Shown: piece by piece, positions 33,677 through 43,106 of the stretch
How positions within the stretch are numbered: the stretch's first letter is position 1
How the letters are laid out: the number at the start of each line of letters is the position of its first letter
Assembly (NCBI RefSeq): GCF_001517425.1
Contig: NZ_FBWL01000166.1
Location: forward strand, 57,862-121,861
DNA: 64,000 nt
From: Clostridium sp. C105KSO13
GTDB lineage: Bacteria; Bacillota; Clostridia; Lachnospirales; Lachnospiraceae
Direction of reading: 5' to 3'
Made by a program: the position numbers and the translations under genes
Notes under the pieces: generated by a model
The model's database searches: none
Told to the model about the DNA's origin: nothing
What the model saw: only the letters and a program-made list of their open reading frames with translations

Positions 33677-36600
33677 TCATATTTGCTGTCCGAGGTATGT
33701 CAGATGTTCCACAGCTCCCTGATATCCCGGTGTCCCTTCTAGTATTTCTTCCAGCAGCATCCGCGCCTCTGTTATCTTCCCCAGGCCAGTATTTCCAAGT
33801 GCCATCAAGTACATACAGTACAGCCGGTTCCGTTCCCTTGGATGTGTGGGGAACACTTCGATTTCCGGGAGAGAGACTGCAAAGTAGTCAAAATCGACCT
33901 CATCAAATATGTGTTTTTCTCCGAAGCTGAGAAGCTGGTGATAGCACTTCTTTGCCCCTTTCATATCTCCTAACTCTTCTTTTGCCAATGCCTGATAGAA
34001 GATGAAATCAGAGGGCTGATCGTTGTAGTACAGCACACTGGAGGGCGTTTCCTCCTTTTGAACTGCCATATGAAAATACTGTCTGGCAGATGTCTCATCC
34101 TGCTTTCCAAGGAAGGCTTTTCCGATATAGTAGTCGGCCATTGCATCCTGTGCTCCGGGAAGCTTTCCCTCACCCAAATTATGCGGGTAGGTTTTAGAAG
34201 CCTTTAATAAATCTATAGCCTCATCATAGCGTTCTTTTTCAATCAGCCGGATTGCTTTATGAATCAGGGCGTATCGGTACTGCGTGCTTACCGCACCTTC
34301 CCCGCCCTCCCAGGGGTGGAAGTGATGGGAAGAAAGGTGCTCCAGAGCCTGGTCAAATTGTCCTGTCTGGTTTAAAAGTGCAATGTAATCCACATACAGC
34401 ACATCTTTTTCTTTTACCATATCCAAATGCTCGGACAGGAGCAGCAGGCGTTCGGTATTTGCGACTCCTGCCTTTTCAAGCAGCTGGTTATATTCCAGCA
34501 GAAAGCGGGGATATGTGGGCTCCAGCTCGAAAGCTTTTTTCATAAAATCCAATGCTTTTGTAATATTGTACTCCTTATTGTAGTAATAAATTGCCAGATT
34601 CCGGCTCGCCGTGGCAAATTCCGGATTCTGCAGCAGTGCAAGTTCCCAGTGGGCAGCAGCTTTACTGTATTGCCTCTTATCGTAGAAAAGACAACCGAGA
34701 TAGTAGTGTGCATTGGGGGCCTCGTGCAGTGCACAGATCGCACTTTCCAGAATCAATATTTCCTCAGGCTGATTTGGAAAACACCCACTGTAGTCACGGT
34801 TTTCACCTTGTGAGTAAAGCTCTTTGGCCTGATATATCTCTCCCATTTTCTCCAAAATATACCCCTGATAATAAGCAATCATAGGGGAAGGATCACTGCA
34901 TTTTGATAAAATTAAAAGCGCGTCTTCATAAAATCCTGCTTTAATATAATCCAGAGACAGAACAAGATAATTGTGGGCCGGAGTTCTCATTTGCCTTATC
35001 CAGCCCTCACCGTTGCCGAGGGCCAATCCTCTTTCATAAAGAAGACCAGAATCCAGTGGGTCAATTTCCAGGCTTTCTTCAAGGAAGCCGCTGTTATCAC
35101 AAGAGAGCCTTCTAAGGAGTGCTGCTTTCAATGTTCGGGCTTTCATATTATGCCAGTTTTTTATAAGCGACTGATCAATAAATTCCAATGCCTCCGGGTA
35201 GTGCTTTTTTCGGGCGGACAGGCATGCCAGCCAGTAAAAGCTGCAAGACTGGGTGTCGGCGCACCAGGCAGATTTATAGAAGGCATCAAAAGCTTCATCG
35301 ACATTCCCACACATAGTAAGCGCAAGTCCAAGGTGAAAGTAAGCTTCCCCGGAAGCTGGATTTGGGTTCTTCCAGGTCTGCTTTTGAATGGCATTTTCAA
35401 AGTATGGTATGCTATTTTTAAAACGGCCCTGTTTATATAAAAGCATACCGTAGCCGTCATTTAACCGTATATCTGTTGGTGCTCTCTTAAGCCCTTCTAA
35501 ATAGTAATCTTCCGGGTGAAATGTGGCATGGCGGTACTGTACCAGGTGAGTAGCAGCCAGGTAAAGTTCTTCTGTGGATTTCAATTCTGAGGGTGCTGGG
35601 AGAGCTTCGGCCGGCGCAGGAGTGGGCTCCAATTTGCAGGAAGCAGCAGTGTACTTCACAAGTTCCCTTTGGTCTTTATCATAAATCACGGCAGTACATC
35701 CGGTAAGTTCTGTTAAGGCAGTATCAAAAGAGGCTTCATAATAGTTGTCAGGAGATAAGTTTGCTGTGTCTGAAAATAGTATTTTATTATCCCTTATTAT
35801 TTTAATGACAGCCTGGGGATATTTGCCTGAGGCATAAGCTTTGAGGGTACAGCATCCATTGTTAAGCTTCAGGTTTAATGCGGCATCTTTTGATGCATTC
35901 TTTACGTGTCCCACATGTTTGTAAGGCATAAAGTATTGTGTAAAGGTTTTCTCTTCATAGGGCTTAAGCCAGGTAAAGTCAGGCTGGTTGTCTGTGTATA
36001 CCCCGGTCATAAGCTCAATGTAGGGGCCATCCTCATCTGTCAGGTTTCTGTCCCAGGCTTTCCCGAAATCGCTGTTTCCCCAGGTCCATTGTTTTTTGCC
36101 CGGTGCAATATGATGGTCTGCCACGTGAAGCAGTCCTGCATCCTTTTCTTCATCAAAATTTCCAATAAAATCATAATCGGAATGGGCTCCCATATAGGAT
36201 GTGGGCACTTCAATGTTCCGATAGCAGGAAATATCCACTCCTGCAGAATAATCGTATTTGTAATATTCTCCTGTAGCGACAGGGAAGGTGGAAACTGCCC
36301 GTTTTCCATGGTCCATCACTGCATGAACATCCGGCGGAAAGACAGAAAATGTATGGTCATTGACCGGGACAGCCGGGTTCGCCCACCAGAGGAAAGTCTG
36401 GGGTAAATCGGTACGGTTGAAAAGCTGCCCTTTGATTTCGATATAAGACTTATCGGGGTAGAGAGTAAAGGAAGCCATCCCCTTTGTCCCGTACATCTTG
36501 TCTATTTCGCTGACATATACGCTGGCTGACCCGTCTGCATTTTCCCGGAAGGAAAAGTCCACAGGAGAATAAGTGGAGGGCCGATGATGCTGAGGCCAGT

Positions 36601-36958
36601 TAAATTCAATTCCGCCTGAGACCCAGGGACCTGTAAGACCTACCAGTGCTGGTTTAATAACATGGTTATAGTAAACAAAATCATACTGGTTGGTCTTATC
36701 CAGGGCACGCTGGATGCGCCCTCCCAATTCCGGGAGAATCATGATAAAAAGAAAATCATTCTCCAGAAAAACTGCGTGATAAGCCATATCTTCTTTCTGG
36801 TCAGAAATCTTTTCGGTGACGGGAAGTGGGTAAACCTTTCCTGTGCTTCCCTGATAGGCCCGGTTTTCCAGAAAAAGAGGGGCCTTCTCCGGAGGATAGA
36901 CTGGATAAGTAGGAAGTATAATGGTTTCCTCCCATACATGAACACGATTTTCTTGCAT
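33677..36958 (-). CDS. DUF5107 domain protein with tetratricopeptide repeats
   Basis: 1093 residues. The first ~390 residues form a DUF5107 module, related to galactose-mutarotase-like beta sandwiches: LENDFLFIMILPELGGRIQRALDKT, GGIEFNWPQHHRPSTYSPVDF, TGVYTDNQPDFTWLKPYEEKTF. The rest is a long TPR array (for example AYFHLGLALTMCGNVDEAFDAFYKSAWCA and AHWELALLQNPEFATASRNLAIYYYNKEY). No signal peptide. The start 36958 follows AAAGGAG; an upstream ATG in frame has no SD. In Clostridia such genes accompany carbohydrate loci and a divergent AraC regulator, as here. Probable role in glycan or sugar processing; no activity can be stated. Confidence 0.85.
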   Translation of the reverse strand: MQENRVHVWEETIILPTYPVYPPEKAPLFLENRAYQGSTGKVYPLPVTEKISDQKEDMAYHAVFLENDFLFIMILPELGGRIQRALDKTNQYDFVYYNHVIKPALVGLTGPWVSGGIEFNWPQHHRPSTYSPVDFSFRENADGSASVYVSEIDKMYGTKGMASFTLYPDKSYIEIKGQLFNRTDLPQTFLWWANPAVPVNDHTFSVFPPDVHAVMDHGKRAVSTFPVATGEYYKYDYSAGVDISCYRNIEVPTSYMGAHSDYDFIGNFDEEKDAGLLHVADHHIAPGKKQWTWGNSDFGKAWDRNLTDEDGPYIELMTGVYTDNQPDFTWLKPYEEKTFTQYFMPYKHVGHVKNASKDAALNLKLNNGCCTLKAYASGKYPQAVIKIIRDNKILFSDTANLSPDNYYEASFDTALTELTGCTAVIYDKDQRELVKYTAASCKLEPTPAPAEALPAPSELKSTEELYLAATHLVQYRHATFHPEDYYLEGLKRAPTDIRLNDGYGMLLYKQGRFKNSIPYFENAIQKQTWKNPNPASGEAYFHLGLALTMCGNVDEAFDAFYKSAWCADTQSCSFYWLACLSARKKHYPEALEFIDQSLIKNWHNMKARTLKAALLRRLSCDNSGFLEESLEIDPLDSGLLYERGLALGNGEGWIRQMRTPAHNYLVLSLDYIKAGFYEDALLILSKCSDPSPMIAYYQGYILEKMGEIYQAKELYSQGENRDYSGCFPNQPEEILILESAICALHEAPNAHYYLGCLFYDKRQYSKAAAHWELALLQNPEFATASRNLAIYYYNKEYNITKALDFMKKAFELEPTYPRFLLEYNQLLEKAGVANTERLLLLSEHLDMVKEKDVLYVDYIALLNQTGQFDQALEHLSSHHFHPWEGGEGAVSTQYRYALIHKAIRLIEKERYDEAIDLLKASKTYPHNLGEGKLPGAQDAMADYYIGKAFLGKQDETSARQYFHMAVQKEETPSSVLYYNDQPSDFIFYQALAKEELGDMKGAKKCYHQLLSFGEKHIFDEVDFDYFAVSLPEIEVFPTHPRERNRLYCMYLMALGNTGLGKITEARMLLEEILEGTPGYQGAVEHLTYLGQQI

Positions 36959-37104
36959 TTTATAACTCCTTTCTGAACTCCGTTGAAATGTGGCGTGATG
37001 TGAATTACACGGGCTTTGGTGTATCGGCGCATATATTTCACGGTATCGTATATAAAGAGTAGCATAGCAGGCAGAGAGTTGGAATGGCATAAATTATAAA
37101 AAAA

Positions 37105-37133
37105 TGGACAATATTCCACAGAAATGCTATAGT
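37105..37133 (+). promoter_or_regulatory. Promoter of the AraC-type regulator
   Basis: TGGACA (37105-37110), 17-base spacer, TATAGT (37128-37133). The 216-base gap to the divergent gene is otherwise unassigned. Confidence 0.6.
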
Positions 37134-37174
37134 GAAGCCAATAACAGAACACCAGCATTTTTCGGAGGTAGAAT

Positions 37175-38065
37175 ATGAGTGAATTTTTAGGAAAATCAGA
37201 CGGATTCAAGGATGAACGCTATATTATTATCCCAACGGAATCATTTGCGGACTATGCAGGGCATCCCCTTGTGAGAATCCTTTACCCGACAGATGTGGGG
37301 TTCTTTCCAAAGGCAAGGGCTCATTACAGGGAACGTGAGGAGGGGGCCGACCAGTATATTCTGATTTACTGTGCAGACGGGAAGGGAATCATAGAGGTGG
37401 ACGGCAAAACTTATTCTATAAAAAAGGCAGAGGCTTTTTGCATCCCAAGAGGGAAAAGGCATAAATACTATGCAGATAATCAGGATCCATGGAGTATATT
37501 GTGGGTTCATTTTAAAGGAGAGAATACAAAATATTTTCCTCTGGATGAGTGCAGGACGGTGCAGATTAATTCCAAATACAGTGAGAACCGTATGGCAGTT
37601 TTTTTTAACTTAATTTTTAGGGTTCTTGAGCGAAATTATACAATGGGAAATTTTATTTATTTATCGCAGGTGCTCTCGCTTCTCCTGGCAGAGGTCTATT
37701 ACAGGGAAAAAGTGGATGAAAGCAGTGCCCAGGATAAGCATGTGACAATGGTCATCCGTTTCATGTATAAAAATCTGACAAAGCAGCTCACGCTGGAGGA
37801 AATATCCAGGGAAGTGGATCTTTCCAAAAGCTATTTGAATTCCATTTTTAAAGAGCAGACAGGGCGTTCCCCCGTAGACTTTTTTCTGCATCTTAAAATG
37901 CAGGAGGCCTGTAAACTTCTGCAGTCAACAGATATGTATATCTATGAAGTAAGCACAAAGATGGGGTATACAGACCCTTATTATTTTTCCCGGATATTTA
38001 AAAAGGTAGTAGGGGTATCACCAAAGGAGTACAAAAAAGGTGACTATTTATATTTTGACTCCTGA
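37175..38065 (+). CDS. AraC family transcriptional regulator
   Basis: 296 residues. N-terminal cupin sensor (about 55-110: YILIYCADGKGIIEVDGKTY, AFCIPRGKRHKYYAD) and C-terminal paired helix-turn-helix (LTLEEISREVDLSKSYLNSIFKEQTGRSPVDFFL and IYEVSTKMGYTDPYYFSRIFKKVVGVSPKEYKK). Divergent to the DUF5107-TPR gene, which it probably regulates in response to a sugar. Confidence 0.92.
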   Translation: MSEFLGKSDGFKDERYIIIPTESFADYAGHPLVRILYPTDVGFFPKARAHYREREEGADQYILIYCADGKGIIEVDGKTYSIKKAEAFCIPRGKRHKYYADNQDPWSILWVHFKGENTKYFPLDECRTVQINSKYSENRMAVFFNLIFRVLERNYTMGNFIYLSQVLSLLLAEVYYREKVDESSAQDKHVTMVIRFMYKNLTKQLTLEEISREVDLSKSYLNSIFKEQTGRSPVDFFLHLKMQEACKLLQSTDMYIYEVSTKMGYTDPYYFSRIFKKVVGVSPKEYKKGDYLYFDS

Positions 38066-38066
38066 T

Positions 38067-38097
38067 GATACCCGTGGATTGCTTCGCACTTTGTGCT
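38067..38097 (-). repeat. Dispersed repeat, partial copy B
   Basis: Reverse complement matches the first half of copy A (13278-13308) at 26 of 31 positions, including the GCACAAAGTGC core and AGCAATCC. It follows the stop of the AraC gene by one base. ATTGC/GCAAT flanks let it fold as a hairpin. Confidence 0.7.
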
Positions 38098-38204
38098 CCC
38101 GCAATCCTAGGAACATTCGAAATCCGCCCTATTCGGGCTACTTTCTCATGTTTTACGGGTTCCATATTATATAGTCCATGAAAAGAGAAGATTTGAAATT
38201 CAGT

Positions 38205-38232
38205 TTGACATGTAATGATGCTATACTATGCT
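38205..38232 (+). promoter_or_regulatory. Promoter of the first alcohol dehydrogenase
   Basis: TTGACA (38205-38210), 16-base spacer, TATGCT (38227-38232). Confidence 0.55.
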
Positions 38233-38255
38233 TAAAAAACAGGAGGTAAGTAATT

Positions 38256-39320
38256 ATGAATCAGCAGATTCCTAAAAAAATGCTCGGTATGAAGCTGCCG
38301 GGAGGGGCAAAAGTAGAATCCTGTAGATGTGATGTACCGGTTCCGGGACATGGTCAGGTTCTTTTGAAAATGAAAGCGGCGAGTCTTTGCGGAAGTGACT
38401 TGAAGTATATTTATTTTGAGCATACGGATAAAACCGGTGGAGCCAGGTATGACAATGTCATTGCGGGACATGAGCCAAGTGGGCAGGTTGTGTCTGTGGG
38501 AGAGGGCGTTACAGATTTTAAGGAAGGTGACAAAGTGGTGGTTTATCACATCCAGGGCTGCGGATATTGTGATGAGTGTAAAAAAGGATTTTTTATCAAC
38601 TGTCAACAGCCCCAGCGGAGGGCATACGGCTGGCAAAGGGACGGTGCACTGGCAGAATATATGGTTGCGGATACAAGTACGTGTATGCATCTTCCGGATT
38701 TCCTGACATATGAAGACGGGGCCATGATAGCCTGCGGATTTGGAACGGCTTATCAAGGTCTTTTGAGAGCCAATGTTTCCGGCAGAGATATCGTCATGGT
38801 TATGGGACTTGGGCCTGTGGGACAGGCTGCAATTATGCTTGCCAAAGCAATGGGGGCGAAAGCTATTGGGGTTGACATCTCACCCGAACGTCTGGAAATG
38901 GCAAAGAGAATCGGGGCAGATGAGGTTGTGCAGGGCGGTGAACATGCAGTCAGTGAGGTGATGAATCTGACAGATGGAAAGGGCGTTGAGGCTGCAGTTG
39001 ACTGCTCAGGAAGCAGCATCGGAAGGCACCAGTGTCTGGAAGCTGCCAGAATGTGGGGAAATGTTGTTTTTCTCGGGGAGCAGGGAACTGTAACCTTTGA
39101 GCCAAGTCCCCTTCTGCTTCACAAGAACCTGACACTTCACGGCTCATGGGTGACTTCTGTGGGAAATATGGAGAGGCTGGTGGAATTCTTAGATAGAAAG
39201 AAAATCCATCCTTCCGACATCATTACACACAGGTTTCCGCTAAAAGAAACGGATAAAGCATTTGAACTATTTGCAACAGGAAAAACCGGTAAGGTTTGCA
39301 TCAATCATGAGATGGAATAG
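38256..39320 (+). CDS. Zinc-dependent medium-chain alcohol dehydrogenase
   Basis: 354 residues. Catalytic zinc ligands in LCGSDLKYI (Cys) and IAGHEPSGQV (His-Glu); structural zinc cysteines in CGYCDECKKGFFINC; nucleotide loop MGLGPVGQAAIMLAKAMGA. The Rossmann acidic residue GVDISPERLEMA favours NAD. It belongs to the sorbitol/threonine dehydrogenase group. Own promoter; followed by a decayed peptidase remnant. The substrate is probably a polyol or sugar by neighbourhood. Confidence 0.88.
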   Translation: MNQQIPKKMLGMKLPGGAKVESCRCDVPVPGHGQVLLKMKAASLCGSDLKYIYFEHTDKTGGARYDNVIAGHEPSGQVVSVGEGVTDFKEGDKVVVYHIQGCGYCDECKKGFFINCQQPQRRAYGWQRDGALAEYMVADTSTCMHLPDFLTYEDGAMIACGFGTAYQGLLRANVSGRDIVMVMGLGPVGQAAIMLAKAMGAKAIGVDISPERLEMAKRIGADEVVQGGEHAVSEVMNLTDGKGVEAAVDCSGSSIGRHQCLEAARMWGNVVFLGEQGTVTFEPSPLLLHKNLTLHGSWVTSVGNMERLVEFLDRKKIHPSDIITHRFPLKETDKAFELFATGKTGKVCINHEME

Positions 39321-39331
39321 GCGGATGCGAT

Positions 39332-39560
39332 ATGGAGACATTAAAAAGAATCCGGGAATGGATGCGTCAGAAGGATTATGATGGTGTGATTCTGGGCAGA
39401 AAGTATGTCATTACCAGGGAAATTCGTTTCTGACACCGGAATTGCGGGAACGGAAAATGCAAAAGAGAACGGTGTCATTACTCTGACACGAACTGGGAAC
39501 TGGCCGTGCAGCATGATATCAACCCCTTATGGCATAAATGAGGCGGCAGGTATATATCGT
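39332..39560 (+). pseudogene. Remnant of an M24 family aminopeptidase
   Basis: An ATG at 39332 opens METLKRIREWMRQKDYDG then VILGRK, the usual start of M24 (Xaa-Pro type) peptidases, but the frame stops at 39431-39433. A second frame nearby reads GTENAKENGVITLTRTGNWP, which looks like the family's C-terminal end. The whole catalytic pita-bread domain of about 300 residues is missing between them. I read this as an internal deletion plus frameshift. The assignment rests on recollection of family termini only. Confidence 0.55.
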
Positions 39561-39699
39561 ATATAAGACAACGGAGATACAATGGTTATAATAAGAAAAA
39601 TGTACTGAAATTTCAAGGTCAAAATTGTATAAGCTGATGAATTTCATAAAAACTGAGATTAAAACATTGATAATTTTGTGCAAAGGTGTTACTTTGTTA

Positions 39700-39729
39700 T
39701 TGCAACCACTTTATTAGGTATTTTATTAA
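39700..39729 (+). promoter_or_regulatory. Possible promoter and operator of the first ROK gene
   Basis: TTGCAA (39700-39705), 18-base spacer, TATTAA (39724-39729). The spacer carries an imperfect inverted repeat, ACTTTATT against ATTAAAGT, where a ROK repressor might bind its own gene. Confidence 0.4.
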
Positions 39730-39776
39730 AGTAGAAAGTAATGTTTAAGGTTTAACAAGGCAGAAAAGAAGGCATC

Positions 39777-40949
39777 ATGAAGAAAAGTAAAAACAACTCA
39801 GAGGTAAAAAAATTAAATCGGAACCGGGTTTTCCGCTATATTAACAGCAGGGAAAAGACATCCATGCCCGAGGTGGCTTCGGCACTCCACATGAGCGGTC
39901 CCACAGTTCTTCAGATTGTGCGGGAGTTAAATGAGGCAGGGGTACTTCAGGACGCGGGGGAATTAGAGTCGACGGGGGGAAGGAAGCCTAAGGCTCTTGT
40001 GGTGGGTAAGGACATCCGATCTGCGTTGGGGATTGATATTACACAGAACCATATCGGTATTGTACTGACAGATTTGACAAAGACCGTGAAAGCAAATGTA
40101 CGCCTGCGGGAAAAGTTTGTATTTGAGGATGCATACTTTAAGACTCTGGGCAGAGTGTTGGAGGAGTTTATTGAAAAGGAGCAGGTTGATCGTAAGAAGA
40201 TAGCCGGTGTTGGCATTTCAGTTCCGGCAATAGTGGATATGCCAAGAAATTATATTACATATTCTCGGGCATTGAATTTATATGATGTGGCAGGGGATAT
40301 GTTTTCCCGCTATATTTCTTATCCCTGCATTCTACTTAATGATGCCAGTGCTGCGGCGGCTACAGAGTGGGGTTCGGGGTTCTCAAAAGAAAACATAGTT
40401 TATTTGTCATTGAGCAATACAGTTGGAGGCGCAATTTTGTTTCAGAATTCTTCCGATTTTACAGAAGATAATTCGGATTCTACAAATGTATTTGAAAGTA
40501 TGTACATAGGAAATCACTGGCACAGCGGGGAGTTTGGACACCTCACCATACATCCCGAAGGAGATACATGCTACTGCGGAAAGAAGGGATGTGTGGATGC
40601 GTACTGTTCTGCTCTGCGCCTGGCGGATGAGACAAATGGTCAGCTGGAGCAATTCTTTGCAGAATTAGAGCAGGGTAATCCAAAGATAAAACAGGTATGG
40701 GATACATATTTGGAAAATCTGTCCATTGCAGTAGATAATCTGAGAATGTGCTTCGACTGCGAAGTAGTTCTCGGAGGCTATGTCGGAAGCTGTATGAAGC
40801 CCTACTTCGGTGAACTCCGGGATAAGGTTGCTAAAAGGAATATTTTTGAAGGGGCGGGAGATTACGTTTCCGTATGTACATTTCAAAATGAAGCATCGGC
40901 TCTAGGAGCGGCTGTTTTTTATATCGAAGAGTTTATGAATAGCATTTAA
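39777..40949 (+). CDS. ROK family transcriptional regulator (XylR/NagC-like)
   Basis: 390 residues. N-terminal winged helix (RVFRYINSREKTSMPEVASALHMSGPTVLQIVRELNEAG) joined to a ROK sugar-kinase-like domain with the zinc motif HLTIHPEGDTCYCGKKGCVDAYCS (about residue 260-280). The ATP motif region is poor, as in repressors. It precedes a polyol dehydrogenase by 32 bases and probably controls it and the neighbouring importer. Related in layout to the second ROK gene at 46799. Confidence 0.9.
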   Translation: MKKSKNNSEVKKLNRNRVFRYINSREKTSMPEVASALHMSGPTVLQIVRELNEAGVLQDAGELESTGGRKPKALVVGKDIRSALGIDITQNHIGIVLTDLTKTVKANVRLREKFVFEDAYFKTLGRVLEEFIEKEQVDRKKIAGVGISVPAIVDMPRNYITYSRALNLYDVAGDMFSRYISYPCILLNDASAAAATEWGSGFSKENIVYLSLSNTVGGAILFQNSSDFTEDNSDSTNVFESMYIGNHWHSGEFGHLTIHPEGDTCYCGKKGCVDAYCSALRLADETNGQLEQFFAELEQGNPKIKQVWDTYLENLSIAVDNLRMCFDCEVVLGGYVGSCMKPYFGELRDKVAKRNIFEGAGDYVSVCTFQNEASALGAAVFYIEEFMNSI

Positions 40950-40981
40950 AATAATCTGGGAAAGCGAAAGGAGAAGCAAGA

Positions 40982-42031
40982 ATGGAAGGAACAATGAAAG
41001 TAGCGGTTATGAATGGCATCGGGAAGATGGGATACACGACAAAGACAATCCCTGTTCCTAAGGACGAGGAGGTCCTTGTAAAGCTTGAGTATGTGGGAAT
41101 CTGCGGAAGTGATATGCACTACTATGAAGATGGAAGAATAGGAGATTATGTGGTAGAGCCTCCTTTTGTACTGGGCCATGAGCCGGGGGGCACTGTCGTG
41201 GAGGTCGGAAAGAAAGTTAAGTATCTGAAACCGGGGGACAGGGTTGCCCTGGAGCCGGGAAAGACCTGCGGAAAATGCAAGTTCTGCAGAGAGGGAAAAT
41301 ACAATCTCTGCCAGGATGTTGTTTTCTTTGCAACGCCTCCTGTAGACGGTGTGTTCCAGGAATATGCGGCACATCCTGAGACGCTTTGCTTTAAATTGCC
41401 GGATAATGTGAGCACATTGGAGGGGGCGCTGATTGAACCTCTGTCAGTCGGGTTCCATGCTGCGCGCCAGGGAGATGCCCACGCTGGACAATGTGCGGTT
41501 GTATTCGGTGCCGGCTGTATCGGACTGGTTTCCATGATGGCATTGAAAGCCTGCGGAGTATCCAAGGTTTACGTGGTAGATATTATGGAAAAACGTCTGG
41601 AAAAGGCTCTGGAACTGGGTGCCACAGGTGTCATCAACGCAAGTCGGGAGGATGTGATTGAAGCTGCAAAACAGATAACAAAGGGTGAAGGATTTGATCT
41701 GGCTGTTGAGACTGCCGGCACGGAAATTACTGCAAACCAGGCAATTGAAGTTGTGAGAAAAGGCTCTAATATTGTACTCGTGGGATATGGTAAGACAGGC
41801 AAGATGAATCTTTCCATGAGTCTCGCCCTGGACAAGGAGGTTACTTTCAAGACAGTCTTCAGGTATCGACATATTTACCCCATGGCAATAGAGGCAGTGG
41901 CAGAGGGAAAAGTGAATCTGAAGGGAATCGCCACTCATATTTTTGATTTCAATGATATCCAGAGAGCTATGGATGAAAGTGTAAAAGATAAAGCCAGGAT
42001 TGTAAAAGCAGTAGTAAAAATAGCAGAATAG
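40982..42031 (+). CDS. Sorbitol/xylitol dehydrogenase-like zinc enzyme
   Basis: 349 residues of the polyol dehydrogenase subgroup of zinc MDRs: YVGICGSDMHYYEDG, FVLGHEPGGTVVEVG, structural zinc GKTCGKCKFCREGKYNLCQ, ALIEPLSVGFHAARQG, VFGAGCIGLVSMMALKACG and an acidic VDIMEKRLE suggesting NAD. LEPGKTC and FFATPPVDGVFQEY are typical of sorbitol, xylitol or L-iditol dehydrogenases. The start has AAAGGAG eight bases upstream. Oxidises a polyol to a ketose; which one is open. Confidence 0.9.
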   Translation: MEGTMKVAVMNGIGKMGYTTKTIPVPKDEEVLVKLEYVGICGSDMHYYEDGRIGDYVVEPPFVLGHEPGGTVVEVGKKVKYLKPGDRVALEPGKTCGKCKFCREGKYNLCQDVVFFATPPVDGVFQEYAAHPETLCFKLPDNVSTLEGALIEPLSVGFHAARQGDAHAGQCAVVFGAGCIGLVSMMALKACGVSKVYVVDIMEKRLEKALELGATGVINASREDVIEAAKQITKGEGFDLAVETAGTEITANQAIEVVRKGSNIVLVGYGKTGKMNLSMSLALDKEVTFKTVFRYRHIYPMAIEAVAEGKVNLKGIATHIFDFNDIQRAMDESVKDKARIVKAVVKIAE

Positions 42032-42145
42032 AGGGAGATATAAGACATGTCCTATACAGGATTGCCTCTCCTGCCAAGACATAAACATAAATATCTTAGA
42101 TAAATAGCATAAAAATGGACGTGAATATTTGTGTATTTTTACATA

Positions 42146-42173
42146 TTGCATAATTCTAAAAAAAATCTATAAT
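42146..42173 (+). promoter_or_regulatory. Promoter of the SDR-importer operon
   Basis: TTGCAT (42146-42151), 16-base spacer, TATAAT (42168-42173). Just downstream is the AT palindrome TATAATTAATTATA, a possible operator; its first part AAAATTATAATTAA also occurs at 22457-22470. Confidence 0.6.
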
Positions 42174-42275
42174 AAAATTATAATTAATTATATAAAATAG
42201 TTTTACTAAATTACTTGTTAATAGTGTAACAAACCTTATGGTGCGTTATTTCATGAACGGAAGGAGCGAATAGCA

Positions 42276-43052
42276 GTGGGTATTATTGAAAAAATGAGAT
42301 TGGACGGAAAACATATTTTTGTCACAGGAGGAGCCCGGGGAATAGGCAAAAGTGTGGCAACCGCATTTGCTGAAGCAGGAGCAGATTTGGCTATTGTGGA
42401 TGTAGATATTGATGAGGCAGAGAAGACAGCAAAAGAACTTGCCGACAAGACCGGACGCAAGGTAATAGCAGTTAAGACGGATGTGACAGAACCTGACCAG
42501 GTAGATGCAATGGTTGCAAAGGTGGTTTCTGAACTGGGCGGACTGGAGGCAGCATTCTGCAATGCAGGAATCTGTATCAACGAGCCGGCAGATGAGATGT
42601 CATTTGAACATTGGAAAAGGGTTGTAGATATTAATCTGTCAGGAGTTTTTCTTACAGCTACTGCAGCAGGAAAGTATATGCTGAAGCACGGAGGCGGATC
42701 GATTATTAACACTGCCTCTATGTCAGGTCACATTGTCAATGTGCCTCAGCCCCAGTGTGCATACAATGCATCCAAGGCAGGTGTTATCATGCTGACGAAA
42801 TCGCTTGCAGTAGAGTGGGCGAAGAAGGGTGTACGTGTAAATTGCATCAGTCCCGGATACATAGGAACTGAGCTGATCAATAATGCACCTCACCTTGTGC
42901 CATTGATTGAGCAGTGGAATGCAATGGCACCCATGGGAAGACTTGGAAAGCCGGAAGAATTGCAGTCTGTTTGTGTATATCTGGCAGGGGATACGAGCAG
43001 CTTTACTACAGGCTCCGATATTGTGGTGGACGGCGCGTTTACAAGCTTTTAA
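42276..43052 (+). CDS. SDR family oxidoreductase, sugar-alcohol type
   Basis: 258 residues starting with GTG after GGAAGGAGCG. The cofactor motif is TGGARGIGKSVA with VDVDIDEAEK; NAG occurs at FCNAGICINEP; the catalytic Ser-Tyr-Lys set is INTASMSGH, CAYNASKAG; the end VSIP-type VNCISPGYIGTEL is classical. Closest by memory to sorbose reductase, mannitol/arabinitol 2-dehydrogenases. First gene of an operon with an Rbs-like importer. Confidence 0.88.
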   Translation: MGIIEKMRLDGKHIFVTGGARGIGKSVATAFAEAGADLAIVDVDIDEAEKTAKELADKTGRKVIAVKTDVTEPDQVDAMVAKVVSELGGLEAAFCNAGICINEPADEMSFEHWKRVVDINLSGVFLTATAAGKYMLKHGGGSIINTASMSGHIVNVPQPQCAYNASKAGVIMLTKSLAVEWAKKGVRVNCISPGYIGTELINNAPHLVPLIEQWNAMAPMGRLGKPEELQSVCVYLAGDTSSFTTGSDIVVDGAFTSF

Positions 43053-43106
43053 GTTTTTACACACGGAAGTGTAAAAAATAAATCATTCCAAGAGGAGGAA
43101 ATGTTT

